A DNA stretch of 15,836 nt from assembly GCA_034376725.1 (NCBI GenBank), contig JAXMJH010000040.1, positions 1-15,836 on the forward strand. The letters are read 5' to 3'. Shown here in pieces: positions 1 to 7,344 of the stretch (its first letter is position 1; each line of letters begins with the position of its first letter). The position numbers were made by a program, and so were the translations under genes. The notes beneath the pieces are model-generated. The model saw only the letters and a program-made list of their open reading frames with translations, had not been told where the DNA came from and searched no databases. Source of the stretch: UBA11164 sp034376725 (GTDB lineage Bacteria > Pseudomonadota > Gammaproteobacteria > Xanthomonadales > Xanthomonadaceae).

Positions 1-10
1 GCACCCGCAC

Positions 11-137
11 TGGCTTCTCATGACCCGGAATCGTGCTGCCAATGCTGGCGTCACATGCTCCGGATTGCTGGCTTCACATGCGCCGGAATCGTGGCCTCAC
101 ATGCTCCGGAAGGCTGGCTTCCCATGAGCCGGAATAT
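11..137. repeat. 23-bp tandem repeat cluster, five degenerate units
   Basis: Five 23-bp units start at 11, 46, 69, 92 and 115. Each begins TGGC, carries a CATG core and ends with CCGGA, most often CCGGAAT. Units two to five are exactly contiguous; the first is separated from the second by 12 extra bases. The period is not a multiple of three and no open frame fits it as a protein repeat, so it is non-coding. Clusters of short CCGGAAT-containing repeats occur near the ends of some insertion sequences, where they bind transposase, so this may be the edge of an element lying left of the window. That is inference; no transposase gene or defined terminus is visible. Confidence 0.8.
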
Positions 138-313
138 CCACTGTTCGCCAAGCCATCGCGCTCCACGGGCCGGGACCCCGGTGAATCAGCCCCTACAGGC
201 CGATTTGCGGCCCAGTCGAACGAAGTGCGACAGCCTGTCCCACCACACTCATCGCAGCGCATCGCGACCGGCCGCTTCGCTGGGCGAAGGCCGGCGCAGC
301 CACAAACTCCGGC
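138..313. other. gene-free region downstream of prpC
   Basis: With the repeat cluster at 11-137 this makes 313 bases without a gene. Short open frames cross it on both strands, but none resembles a known protein or has a good ribosome binding site. The only structure seen is the hairpin at 268-294 behind prpC. Confidence 0.6.
268..294 (-). terminator. GC-rich hairpin after prpC (possible terminator)
   Basis: CCGGCCGCTTCG at 268-279 pairs with CGAAGGCCGG at 285-294, with a two-base bulge and a five-base loop. It lies about 20 bases past the prpC stop on the minus strand. No T-run follows, so intrinsic termination is only possible; it could instead stabilise the 3' end of the transcript. Confidence 0.35.
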
Positions 314-1468
314 TCAGCGCTTTTCGATCGCCACGAACGGGCGATCTTCGGGGCCGATGTAATTGGCGCTGGGACGGATGATCTTGCCGTCCTCGCGCTG
401 TTCGATCACGTGAGCGCTCCAACCCGAGGTGCGCGCGATGACGAACAGCGGGGTGAACATCGCCGTTGGCACGCCCATCATGTGATAGCTCGATGCGCTG
501 TACCAGTCGAGATTGGGGAACATCTTCTTGCTGTCCCACATCAGGGTTTCGATGCGCTCGGACACCTCGAACAGGGTCTGGTTGCCGCCCTCGGCGCACA
601 GCTCGCGGCTGATTTCCTTGATGATCGGGTTGCGCGGATCGCCGATGGTGTACACCGGATGGCCGAAGCCGATGATGATTTCCTTGCGCTCGATGCGGGC
701 GCGGATGTCGGCCTCGGCCTGGTCGGCTGTGGCGTAGCGGGAAATGATCTCCATCGCCACCTCGTTGGCCCCACCGTGCTTCGGGCCGCGCAGTGCGCCG
801 ATGGCGCCGCTGATGCACGAATACAGGTCCGACCCGGTACCGGCAATGACCCGTCCGGCGAAGGTGCTGGCGTTGAATTCGTGCTCGGCGTAGAGCACCA
901 GCGATTTGTCCAGCGCGTTGACGTGCAGCGCGCTGGGCGCCCGGCCGTGCAGCAGATGCAGAAAGTGCCCGGCGATCGAATCGTCGTCGGTTTCCAGCTC
1001 GATGCGCCGGCCGTTGTGCGAGAAGTGATACCAGTACAGCAGCATCGAGCCGAAACTGGCCATCAGCCGGTCGGCAATGTCGCGCGCGCCGGGCGCGTTG
1101 TGATCTTCCTTCTCGGGCAGCACAGTGCCAAGCATCGAACAACCGGTGCGCAGCACATCCATCGGATGCGCCGAGGCCGGAATCAGCTCCAGCGCCTCCA
1201 GCACCAGCGCCGGCAGCCCGCGCAGCCGGCTCAATTTGGTGCGATACGCCGCCAGCTGGCTGGCAGTCGGCAGCGCGCCGTGCACCAGCAGGTGAGCCAC
1301 TTCCTCGAAGCCGGCCCGGGTGGCCAGATCCTTGATGTCGTAGCCGCGATAGTGCAGATCGTTGCCGCTGCGCCCCACCGTGCACAGCGCCGTATTGCCT
1401 GCGGCGGTGCCGCTGAGCGCGACGGACTTCTTGGCTTTGGGGAGGGTGTTGGGGCCAGAGTCGGACAT
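314..1468 (-). CDS. prpC: 2-methylcitrate synthase PrpC
   Basis: Condenses propionyl-CoA with oxaloacetate to 2-methylcitrate, the committing step of the cytosolic methylcitrate cycle. The 384-residue protein has the full citrate-synthase fold signature: GPKHGGANE with catalytic His231, GFGHPVYT with His270, and PNLDWYSA with catalytic Asp321. Its length and the GFGHPVYT/PNLDWYSA wording fit short bacterial methylcitrate synthases rather than the longer housekeeping type-II citrate synthase. The start is set by a strong AAGGAG seven bases before the ATG. It follows prpB on the same strand after a 203-bp gap and is last in the visible prp cluster. Some residual citrate synthase activity is usual in this family. 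Confident from motifs and from neighbours prpB and prpE. Confidence 0.95.
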   Translation of the reverse strand: MSDSGPNTLPKAKKSVALSGTAAGNTALCTVGRSGNDLHYRGYDIKDLATRAGFEEVAHLLVHGALPTASQLAAYRTKLSRLRGLPALVLEALELIPASAHPMDVLRTGCSMLGTVLPEKEDHNAPGARDIADRLMASFGSMLLYWYHFSHNGRRIELETDDDSIAGHFLHLLHGRAPSALHVNALDKSLVLYAEHEFNASTFAGRVIAGTGSDLYSCISGAIGALRGPKHGGANEVAMEIISRYATADQAEADIRARIERKEIIIGFGHPVYTIGDPRNPIIKEISRELCAEGGNQTLFEVSERIETLMWDSKKMFPNLDWYSASSYHMMGVPTAMFTPLFVIARTSGWSAHVIEQREDGKIIRPSANYIGPEDRPFVAIEKR

Positions 1469-1671
1469 GGTGTACTCCTTGGAATCAGGGACTGACAGCG
1501 TTGCGAATTTCGGTTCGGCGGCAAAGCCCGCTGGAAGTGCGTTTCACGGTTGGCTTCGGGCCGGTCGGCTCGGCCCTGGCCGATGGCGCGGATCCGGGCA
1601 ACTCGCCAGGCCGGCGTCGATCGACGCGCCAGGCCGCGAATCCGATCGCCGCCAAGCCCGCGCGCCGGCGC
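1469..1671. other. prpB-prpC intergenic gap with palindrome
   Basis: This 203-bp gap is long for an operon. It contains a perfect 14-bp palindrome GCGTCGATCGACGC at 1614-1627, flanked by direct copies of GCCAGGCC at 1605-1612 and 1628-1635. It also holds a GGCC-rich potential hairpin around 1558-1582. The prpC ribosome binding site (AAGGAG) lies at its left end. No gene was seen. Confidence 0.6.
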
Positions 1672-2556
1672 TCAGGCTTTCCTGGCAAACAGCTCATCCA
1701 GCCGACGCTCGTAGTCGTGATAACCGATCCGGTCGTAAAGCTCGTCGCGGGTCTGCATGGTGTCGACCACGGCGCGCTGGTGGCCATCGCGGCGGATCGC
1801 GGTATAGACCGCTTCGGCGGCGCGGTTCATGGCCCGGAACGCGGACAGCGGAAACAGCTGGATGGCCACGCCAGCCGAGGCCAGTTCGTCGCGGCTGAAC
1901 AAGGGCGTGGCGCCGAATTCGGTGATGTTGGCCAGCACCGGCACCTTGACCGCATCGACGAAGCGACGATAGGTGGCCAGATCGTAAGCCGCCTCGGCGA
2001 AGATGCCATCGGCGCCGGCCTCGACGCACGACAGCGCGCGCTCGATGGCGGCATCGACACCCTCGACCGCGATGGCGTCGGTGCGGGCGATCAGGAAGAA
2101 CGCCGGGTCGGTTTTGGCATCGGCGGCGGCTTTCACGCGGTCGGCCATTTCGCCAGCCGTGACGATCTCCTTGCCGGGCCGATGGCCGCAGCGCTTGGCG
2201 CCGACCTGATCCTCGATGTGGCAGGCGGCAGCGCCGGCCTTGATCAGCGACTTGACGGTGCGCGCGATGTTGAACGCGCTCGGCCCGAAGCCGGTGTCGA
2301 TATCGACCAGCAGCGGCAGTTCGCAGACATCGGTGATCCGCCGCACGTCGACCAGCACATCGTCGAGTGTATTGATGCCGAGGTCGGGCATGCCCAGCGA
2401 ACCCGCCGCCACGCCGCCGCCGGACAGATACAGGGCGCGGTAGCCGGCGCGCTGGGCCAGCAGGGCATGGTTGGCATTGATCGCGCCGATGACCTGGAGG
2501 GGGCTTTCGGCGGCAAGCGCGCTGCGGAATCGTTCACCGGGGCTTTGATCGGGCAT
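1672..2556 (-). CDS. prpB: 2-methylisocitrate lyase PrpB
   Basis: Cleaves 2-methylisocitrate to pyruvate and succinate, the last step of the methylcitrate cycle. The protein belongs to the isocitrate lyase/PEP mutase superfamily and aligns by eye with E. coli PrpB over its whole length. It has the catalytic loop KRCGH at residues 121-125, metal-site Asp58, Asp85 and Asp87, and LSGGGVAAGSLG near residues 44-55. An in-frame ATG exists 24 bases upstream (2580). I chose 2556 because the resulting N-terminus (MPDQSPGERFR, 294 residues) matches the E. coli start register (M-x3-SPG). Ribosome binding signals are weak at both. It sits between prpE and prpC on the same strand. Identity is confident; the start is less so. 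Confidence 0.95.
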   Translation of the reverse strand: MPDQSPGERFRSALAAESPLQVIGAINANHALLAQRAGYRALYLSGGGVAAGSLGMPDLGINTLDDVLVDVRRITDVCELPLLVDIDTGFGPSAFNIARTVKSLIKAGAAACHIEDQVGAKRCGHRPGKEIVTAGEMADRVKAAADAKTDPAFFLIARTDAIAVEGVDAAIERALSCVEAGADGIFAEAAYDLATYRRFVDAVKVPVLANITEFGATPLFSRDELASAGVAIQLFPLSAFRAMNRAAEAVYTAIRRDGHQRAVVDTMQTRDELYDRIGYHDYERRLDELFARKA

Positions 2557-2691
2557 GATTGCTCTCGCGAATGAAGACATCGATTTTACCGCGTACCGCG
2601 CACCCCCCGCTGTGATCCAAACGCTGGCAGTCGGGCGCGCATGTCCAGCGCAACGCGCGGAGCGTCAGCGACGATCCGGCCAGAGTGCAGC

Positions 2692-4590
2692 TCAGGCACC
2701 GAAATCCGGCCCGCGCGCCAGCGCCCGCTTGATCGCGTCCAGTGCGCCGGGGTCGTCGAGGGTGGACAGGTCGCCCGGATCGCGATGCTCCACCAGCGCC
2801 TGCAGCGAGCGCCGCAGCAGCTTGCCGGAGCGGGTCTTGGGCAGGCCGTCGACCAGATACACCCGCGCCGGCCGGGCAACCGAGCCCAGCTGCGATTCGA
2901 CCTGTCGGCGCAGGGTGTCGGCAGTCTGCTGCCGGTCGCCGTCGGTCGCGTTCTGGCGCAGCGTGGCGAACACCACCGGCACCTGACCCTTGAGTTCGTC
3001 GGCCGCGCCGATCACCGCCGCCTCGGCAACCAGCGCGCAGCCCGACACCGCCTCTTCGATTTCACGGGTGCCCAGGCGATGGCCGGCAACATTGATCACG
3101 TCATCGGTGCGCCCGAGGATGAAGTAGTAGCCGTCCTCGTCGCGAATGGCCCAGTCGAGCGAGCTGTACAGACGCTCCTTGAAATGCCCGAAATAACCTT
3201 GCACGAAGCGTTCGTCGTTGCCCCAGACAGTGCTCAGGCAGCCGGGCGGCAGCGGCGGCACCAGGGTCAGCACGCCCTTTTCGTCGGCCGCGCACTCCTC
3301 GCCGGTCACTTCGTTGATCAGTTTGAGCCGGTAGCCCAGGTTCGGCAGCCCCGGCGAGCCGAACTTGACCGGCTTCAGATCGAGGCCGGGCTGGAGGCAG
3401 AGTACCGGCCAGCCGGTTTCGGTTTGCCAGTAGTTGTCGATCACCGGACGGCCCAGGGCGTCGGTGATCCAGCGCGCCGTTGGCTCATCGAGCGGCTCGC
3501 CGGCCAGAAACAGCCATTTGAGGGCCGACAGGTCGTAACCGGTGAGCCAGCTCGGGTCCTGTTTCTTCAGCACGCGGATGGCGGTCGGCGAAGAAAACAC
3601 CGTGCGCACGGAAAACTCTTCGCACAGCCGCCACCAGATACCCGGATCGGGGCTGGTCGGCAGGCCCTCATAGACCAGCGTGGTGGCACCGACGATCAGC
3701 GGCCCGTAGACGATGTAGGAGTGGCCGACCACCCAGCCGACATCGGAAGTCGAAAACATCGCCTGGCCGGGACCGACATCGAAGACGGTACGCATCGACA
3801 GCGCCAACGCCACCGCGTAGCCACCGGTATCGCGCTGCACACCCTTGGGCGTGCCGGTGGTGCCGGAGGTGTAGAGGATGTAGCTGGGCGCGCTGGACTC
3901 GACCCAGGCGACCGGCACCTCGGCGTCGGCGAATGCCGCGCTGGCGCTGGCGTAGTCGAGATCGCGGCCGGGCTGCATCGGCAGGTCCGGGTCGAGACCG
4001 CGATTGACCACCAGTACCGTGGCCGGCGGATGCCGGGACTCGGCCAGAGCGGCATCGACCAGCGGCTTGTAGCGGATCACCTTGCCGCCGCGCATGCCGG
4101 CATCGGCGCAGATCAACAGCGTCGGACGGGCATCGTCGATGCGCAGCGCCAGGTTGTGCGCCGCGAAGCCACCGAACACCACCGAGTGCACCGCCGCCAG
4201 CCGGGCGCAGGCCAGCATGGCGATCACCGCTTCGCCGGTGTTGGGCATGTAGATCACCACCCGGTCGCCCTCGCCCACGCCGTTGGCGGCCAGGGTCGCG
4301 GCGAAGGTGGACACCGCGCGGTGCAGCTCGCGGAAGGTCCAGGTCTGGCGGGTGCCGGTTTCGCTGGAAACCGCGACCAGCGCCGGTTGATCGGCACGCT
4401 CGGCCAGATGGCGGTCGACCGCGTTGTGGCACAGATTGGTGCGCCCGCCGACAAACCAGCGCGGAAAGACCGGATCGCCGGCATCCAGGATCCGCTGCGG
4501 CGGAGTCTGCCAGTCGATGGCCTCGGCCGCCTCGGCCCAGAAGCCTTCCGGGTCGTCGATAGAGCGTTTGTAAGCGTCTTCGTAACGCAT
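2692..4590 (-). CDS. prpE: propionyl-CoA synthetase (propionate--CoA ligase) PrpE
   Basis: Activates propionate with ATP and CoA to propionyl-CoA through a propionyl-adenylate, feeding PrpC. The 632-residue protein is a full-length ANL-family ligase: an ACAS-type N-terminus, the P-loop-like YTSGTTGTPKG at 240-250, YWQTETGWP at 387-395, the hinge GRTDDVINVAGHRLGT at 493-508, and PKTRSGK ending in the catalytic, normally acetylation-regulated Lys590. The length fits PrpE; acetyl-CoA synthetases are close relatives, but the prpB-prpC context favours propionate. Start 4590 has a GGAGG box seven bases upstream. It is first in the visible cluster, with 135 bp to prpB; in enterobacteria prpE is last (prpBCDE). 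No regulator gene (PrpR) is in the window. Confidence 0.92.
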   Translation of the reverse strand: MRYEDAYKRSIDDPEGFWAEAAEAIDWQTPPQRILDAGDPVFPRWFVGGRTNLCHNAVDRHLAERADQPALVAVSSETGTRQTWTFRELHRAVSTFAATLAANGVGEGDRVVIYMPNTGEAVIAMLACARLAAVHSVVFGGFAAHNLALRIDDARPTLLICADAGMRGGKVIRYKPLVDAALAESRHPPATVLVVNRGLDPDLPMQPGRDLDYASASAAFADAEVPVAWVESSAPSYILYTSGTTGTPKGVQRDTGGYAVALALSMRTVFDVGPGQAMFSTSDVGWVVGHSYIVYGPLIVGATTLVYEGLPTSPDPGIWWRLCEEFSVRTVFSSPTAIRVLKKQDPSWLTGYDLSALKWLFLAGEPLDEPTARWITDALGRPVIDNYWQTETGWPVLCLQPGLDLKPVKFGSPGLPNLGYRLKLINEVTGEECAADEKGVLTLVPPLPPGCLSTVWGNDERFVQGYFGHFKERLYSSLDWAIRDEDGYYFILGRTDDVINVAGHRLGTREIEEAVSGCALVAEAAVIGAADELKGQVPVVFATLRQNATDGDRQQTADTLRRQVESQLGSVARPARVYLVDGLPKTRSGKLLRRSLQALVEHRDPGDLSTLDDPGALDAIKRALARGPDFGA

Positions 4591-4776
4591 CGCCTTGCCT
4601 CCAACCGCGCCGATGGGCGCTATCCGGAGTCTAGGCTCAAGCGCCTGCGACCGCAGTCCGACATTGGTCTATACGCATAATCGCGCCAGTGCGAAGCGGC
4701 CACCGGTGCACGATTCACATCGCGCCGAAGGAGCGCAAACGCCAGCTGCTGCCGCGAGGCGCTCGATTCCGATAGG
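4591..4776. other. presumed prpE leader and promoter region
   Basis: This 186-bp gap lies between prpE and the ABM-fold gene. The strong prpE Shine-Dalgarno (GGAGG) lies just right of 4590. On the minus strand an A+T-richer patch around 4663-4682 contains TATAGA-like and TATGCG-like hexamers that could serve as a -10, but no good -35 is paired with them. A short CACCGGTG palindrome lies near 4700. Promoter assignment is tentative. Confidence 0.3.
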
Positions 4777-5127
4777 TCAACGCTGCGGGGAACTGAAACC
4801 GCCGTGCCGATGGTGACCGGTGATGTGCTCGAACGCGCCATCGCCATAGGCGCGCAGGACTTCCGAGACCACCACGTGATAGCCGCGATACCAACGCGCG
4901 TACTGCCGCTTGGCTTCCTGATGAACCGGATCGGTGGAAAACGCGCGCAGGGCCTCCAGGCTGTCCCAGTAGTAAGTGGCCACCTTTCGGCTGGCGTCGG
5001 CGTTTTGCCAGACCTCCACGCCCAGGTAGCCCGGCAGCGCCCGCGCGGTTGCGTCGATCAAGCCATTGAGCCGATCGAAGTCGGCGTCGTACACGCCCGG
5101 TTCCCAAATGAAGGCGGCAGTGAACAT
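4777..5127 (-). CDS. ABM-fold (antibiotic biosynthesis monooxygenase-like) protein
   Basis: A 116-residue protein resembling the ABM dimeric alpha/beta-barrel superfamily. It has a beta-strand start (MFTAAFIWEPG), a helix (DFDRLNGLIDATARALPG), GYLGVEVWQN, then VATYYWDSLEALRAF, the strand-turn-helix pattern typical of these proteins, and HQEAKRQYARWYRGYHV. Such proteins include quinol monooxygenases and haem-degrading enzymes, but many have no known substrate, and I assign none. The tail carries four histidines (101, 105, 106, 108), which might bind metal. A longer open frame starts at 5190, but its extra residues look like non-coding sequence and the family normally starts at the first strand, so 5127 was chosen. 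It stands alone between the prp and mer genes. Confidence 0.75.
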   Translation of the reverse strand: MFTAAFIWEPGVYDADFDRLNGLIDATARALPGYLGVEVWQNADASRKVATYYWDSLEALRAFSTDPVHQEAKRQYARWYRGYHVVVSEVLRAYGDGAFEHITGHHRHGGFSSPQR

Positions 5128-5274
5128 GGCTGGCGATTCCAACGTGTGCGCCCGGGCGGCGCGGGAACGTGGATGGTAACGCGGCGCCAACCCGGTTGGC
5201 CGAAGGATAGAAGCGCCACGAGCGCTTCGGCGCGGCGATGGATGTCATCCGACCACCGAGTTACACGACGTCCC

Positions 5275-5300
5275 GGATCACCCCGCGTTGCGGCTGACCC
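5275..5300 (+). repeat. REP-like palindrome, copy C
   Basis: A 26-bp imperfect hairpin: GGATCA at the left, CCGCGTTGCGG around the loop, TGACCC at the right. It matches the copies at 7876-7901 and 7982-8007 with only a few differences and in the same orientation, and the AGGC-ACGC motif that follows copy A is also partly conserved. Confidence 0.75.
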
Positions 5301-5334
5301 AGGCAACGCCAGCGAACTCACACCGTGCGCGTAG

Positions 5335-5361
5335 CCCGGCCAGAGCGCAGCGAAAGCCGGG
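5335..5361. repeat. second REP-like inverted repeat
   Basis: CCCGGC at 5335-5340 pairs with GCCGGG at 5356-5361 around GAGCGCAGCGAAA, preceded by GTAG. This layout (GTAGCCCGG, then GCGCAGCG, then CCGGG) is common for extragenic palindromes in gammaproteobacteria. It lies 34 bases from copy C, so the two may form a composite element. Confidence 0.55.
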
Positions 5362-5445
5362 ACCGCCGGATATCGCTCACCACGCCTCCGGCCTTCGGCC
5401 GCCACCGGGCCACGTTGCACACGGGCCAATGACGAGACCGGCGAT

Positions 5446-6894
5446 TCAGCCGGCGCAGCAGGACAGCCGGCTCACGTCCTGGCTGAAGGTCTGCGCCGCG
5501 AGTTTGAGGCCTTCGACCATGGTCAGGTAGGGGAACAACTGATCGGCCAGTTCGCGTACCGTCATCCCGTGGTGAAGGGCGAGCGCGGCTGCCTGGATCA
5601 ACTCGCCGGCCCCGTCCGCCACCGCCTGCACGCCGAGCAGCCGGCCGCTGTCGGCTTCTGCCACCAGTTTGATGAAGCCACGGGTCTCGAAATTGGCCAG
5701 TGCGCGCGGCACGTTTTCCAGCGCCAGCGTTCGGGTCTCGGTCTGCATGCCCAGGCGCTGCGCCTGGGCTTCCGACAGGCCCACGGTGGCGACCTGCGGC
5801 TCGGTGAACACCACCGCCGGCATGGCGGTGAGGTCGAGACGGGCCTCGCCGCCGGTCATCCCGATCGCCGCGCGGGTGCCTGCGGCCGCAGCCACGTAAA
5901 CGAACTGCGGCATGTCCGTGCAGTCGCCAGCGGCATAGATGTCCGGGGCGCCGGTGCGCATGCCGTCATCGACGCGGATCGCGCCGTTCGCATCGACTTC
6001 GACGCCGGCGGCGTCCAACGCCAGATCGCCGGTGTTCGGAGTCCGCCCGGTCGCCACCAGCAGGCGCTCGGCGTGCAGCTCGCCCACGTGGGTTGTCAGC
6101 ATGAACTCACCATCACGGTAGGCGACCTGCGTCGCCTCGGTCCGCTCCCGCACCGCGACGCCCTCGTCGCGGAATACCGCCGCAAGCGCCTCGCCGATTG
6201 CGGGATCCTCGCGCGAGAGCAGCCGGCTGCGGGCCAGCACGGTCACCTCGCTGCCGAGCCGCGCAAACGCCTGGGCCAGCTCGACCGCCACCACCGAGGC
6301 GCCGATCACCACCAGATGATCGGGGATGGTCGGGCTGACCAGGGCCTCGGTCGAGGTCCAGTACGGTGTGTCGGCCAGCCCAGTTATCGCCGGGATCGTC
6401 GGGCGGGCGCCGGTGGCGATCAGGCAACGGTCGAAGGGCACCTCGTGCTCGCCGCCGGCGTTCAGCGTCACCGCCAGGGTGTGCCCATCCTTGAATCGCG
6501 CCCGGCCCCGCAGGACCGTTATGTTGGCAGTGGCGTCGAGAATGCCTTCGTACTTGGCATGCCGCAGTGCTCTTACCCGGCCCTGCTGCTGGGCCAGCAG
6601 CACCCGACGGTCGACCAGCGGTTCGGTGGCGCTGAGACCGTCGTCGAACGGGCTGTCGCGCCGCAGTTGCGCGATGTGCGCGGCGCGGATCAGGATCTTG
6701 GAAGGCACGCAGCCGACGTTGACGCAGGTGCCGCCGATCATGCCGCACTCGATCAGGGTCACCTCGGCACCGCTTTCGGCCGCCTTCAGCGCCCCGGCCA
6801 TCGCCGCGCCGCCGCTGCCGATGACGGCGATGCGCAGCCGTTCCGGCGGCCCGCCGCCGCAGCAAGCGTGTCCTGTCTCGGCGCGGGCGCTCAT
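5446..6894 (-). CDS. merA: mercuric reductase MerA, core form without HMA domain
   Basis: A cytosolic FAD flavoprotein that reduces Hg(II) to volatile Hg(0) with NADPH. Visible in the 482 residues are the FAD-binding GSGGAAMAGALKA (26-38), the redox-active GGTCVNVGCVPSK (Cys57/Cys62), Tyr178 in TPYWTSTEAL, a second Rossmann motif near 197-207, GRTPNT (283-288), the FAD-contacting AAGDCTD (321-327), Tyr456 in LFPYLTMVEGLKLAAQTF, and the mercury-binding C-terminal Cys479-Cys480. These separate it from other disulphide oxidoreductases. Tn501 MerA has about 80 extra N-terminal residues forming an HMA domain (NmerA); here only a short leader with Cys11-Cys12 precedes the core. The ATG overlaps the merC stop (ATGA), implying translational coupling under the MerR-controlled promoter. 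Confidence 0.97.
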   Translation of the reverse strand: MSARAETGHACCGGGPPERLRIAVIGSGGAAMAGALKAAESGAEVTLIECGMIGGTCVNVGCVPSKILIRAAHIAQLRRDSPFDDGLSATEPLVDRRVLLAQQQGRVRALRHAKYEGILDATANITVLRGRARFKDGHTLAVTLNAGGEHEVPFDRCLIATGARPTIPAITGLADTPYWTSTEALVSPTIPDHLVVIGASVVAVELAQAFARLGSEVTVLARSRLLSREDPAIGEALAAVFRDEGVAVRERTEATQVAYRDGEFMLTTHVGELHAERLLVATGRTPNTGDLALDAAGVEVDANGAIRVDDGMRTGAPDIYAAGDCTDMPQFVYVAAAAGTRAAIGMTGGEARLDLTAMPAVVFTEPQVATVGLSEAQAQRLGMQTETRTLALENVPRALANFETRGFIKLVAEADSGRLLGVQAVADGAGELIQAAALALHHGMTVRELADQLFPYLTMVEGLKLAAQTFSQDVSRLSCCAG

Positions 6895-7313
6895 GACTGC
6901 CCCTCGAGCTCACAGCCGTCGGGCCCGCAACGGCGGTTCGCCGGCGAGGTCAGGTCCCAGACCGCCACCGCCAGCATGATCACCAGGCCGGCGTAAAGCG
7001 TCCAGGTGCTGTAGTCGCACGACCAGCAGAACACGTACAGCGACAGCAGCACCAGGGTGGGGCCGACCATGCCCAGTACGCTGCGATGCCACTGGCGATG
7101 GCTGAACCAGCCGAGCGCGTTGGCCAGCAGCGCGACGGCCGCGAACAGAGGCAGCAAGGTGTTGACGAACAGCCCCTCCCACTGGCTCAGGAAGCCAAGA
7201 CCGAGCGCCGCGCCGATGCTGGCTGCAGCCGGAAAGCAGAACGCGCAGCCCATGGTGGACACCACGGCGCCGAGGGTGCCGGTCTTGTCGGCGATGCGGG
7301 TCGTCAAACTCAT
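6891..7313 (-). CDS. merC: mercury transporter MerC
   Basis: An inner-membrane protein that carries Hg(II) into the cytosol for MerA. The 140 residues match MerC closely: RIADKTGTLGAVVSTMGC, GLGFLSQWEGLF, LANALGWFSHRQW, and the C-terminal RRCGPDGCEL. Four hydrophobic segments are seen (about 13-33, 48-68, 80-98, 105-120). The Hg-binding pair in helix 1 is Cys23/Cys26, and a C-terminal cytosolic pair is Cys129/Cys134. A third pair, Cys96/Cys99 (CWSC), sits at the predicted helix 3-4 periplasmic turn and is not in the Tn21 MerC I recall. Start 7313 is the first Met of the family pattern. merT and merP are absent, so MerC appears to be the only importer. Confidence 0.96.
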   Translation of the reverse strand: MSLTTRIADKTGTLGAVVSTMGCAFCFPAAASIGAALGLGFLSQWEGLFVNTLLPLFAAVALLANALGWFSHRQWHRSVLGMVGPTLVLLSLYVFCWSCDYSTWTLYAGLVIMLAVAVWDLTSPANRRCGPDGCELEGQS

Positions 7314-7344
7314 GGCTGTCGTCCGTTCTCAAGGGAATGCGCTA

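Larger units (their letters stand above)
5128..5445. other. intergenic region between mer module and ABM gene
   Basis: This 318-base gap has no credible gene. It holds two REP-like palindromes (5275-5300 and 5335-5361) and a short perfect inverted repeat CGGCCTTCGGCCG at 5389-5401, about 45 bases past the merA stop. The promoter of the ABM gene should lie here, but none is clear. Confidence 0.6.

Noticed and set aside
11..137. CRISPR array
   Set aside because: Contiguous degenerate units without unique spacers of constant length, and no cas genes.
33..381. Two overlapping open frames of about 108 codons over the left repeat cluster
   Set aside because: The repeat period is 23 bp, so a frame would change each unit. 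No ribosome binding site or protein-like pattern, and the frames overlap the prpC 3' end.
2641..4680. 679-codon open frame on the plus strand opposite prpE
   Set aside because: It is fully antisense to a well-supported prpE, rich in Arg/Gly/His/Gln from complementary high-G+C codons, with no recognisable domain.
5389..5401. CGGCCTTCGGCCG as the merA terminator
   Set aside because: The stem is only five to six pairs with a minimal loop and no T-run, 45 bases past the stop. Such motifs arise easily in high-G+C DNA.
5569..6996. 475-codon plus-strand open frame opposite merA and the merC 3' end
   Set aside because: Low-complexity composition typical of the antisense of a high-G+C gene. merA and merC have full motif support.
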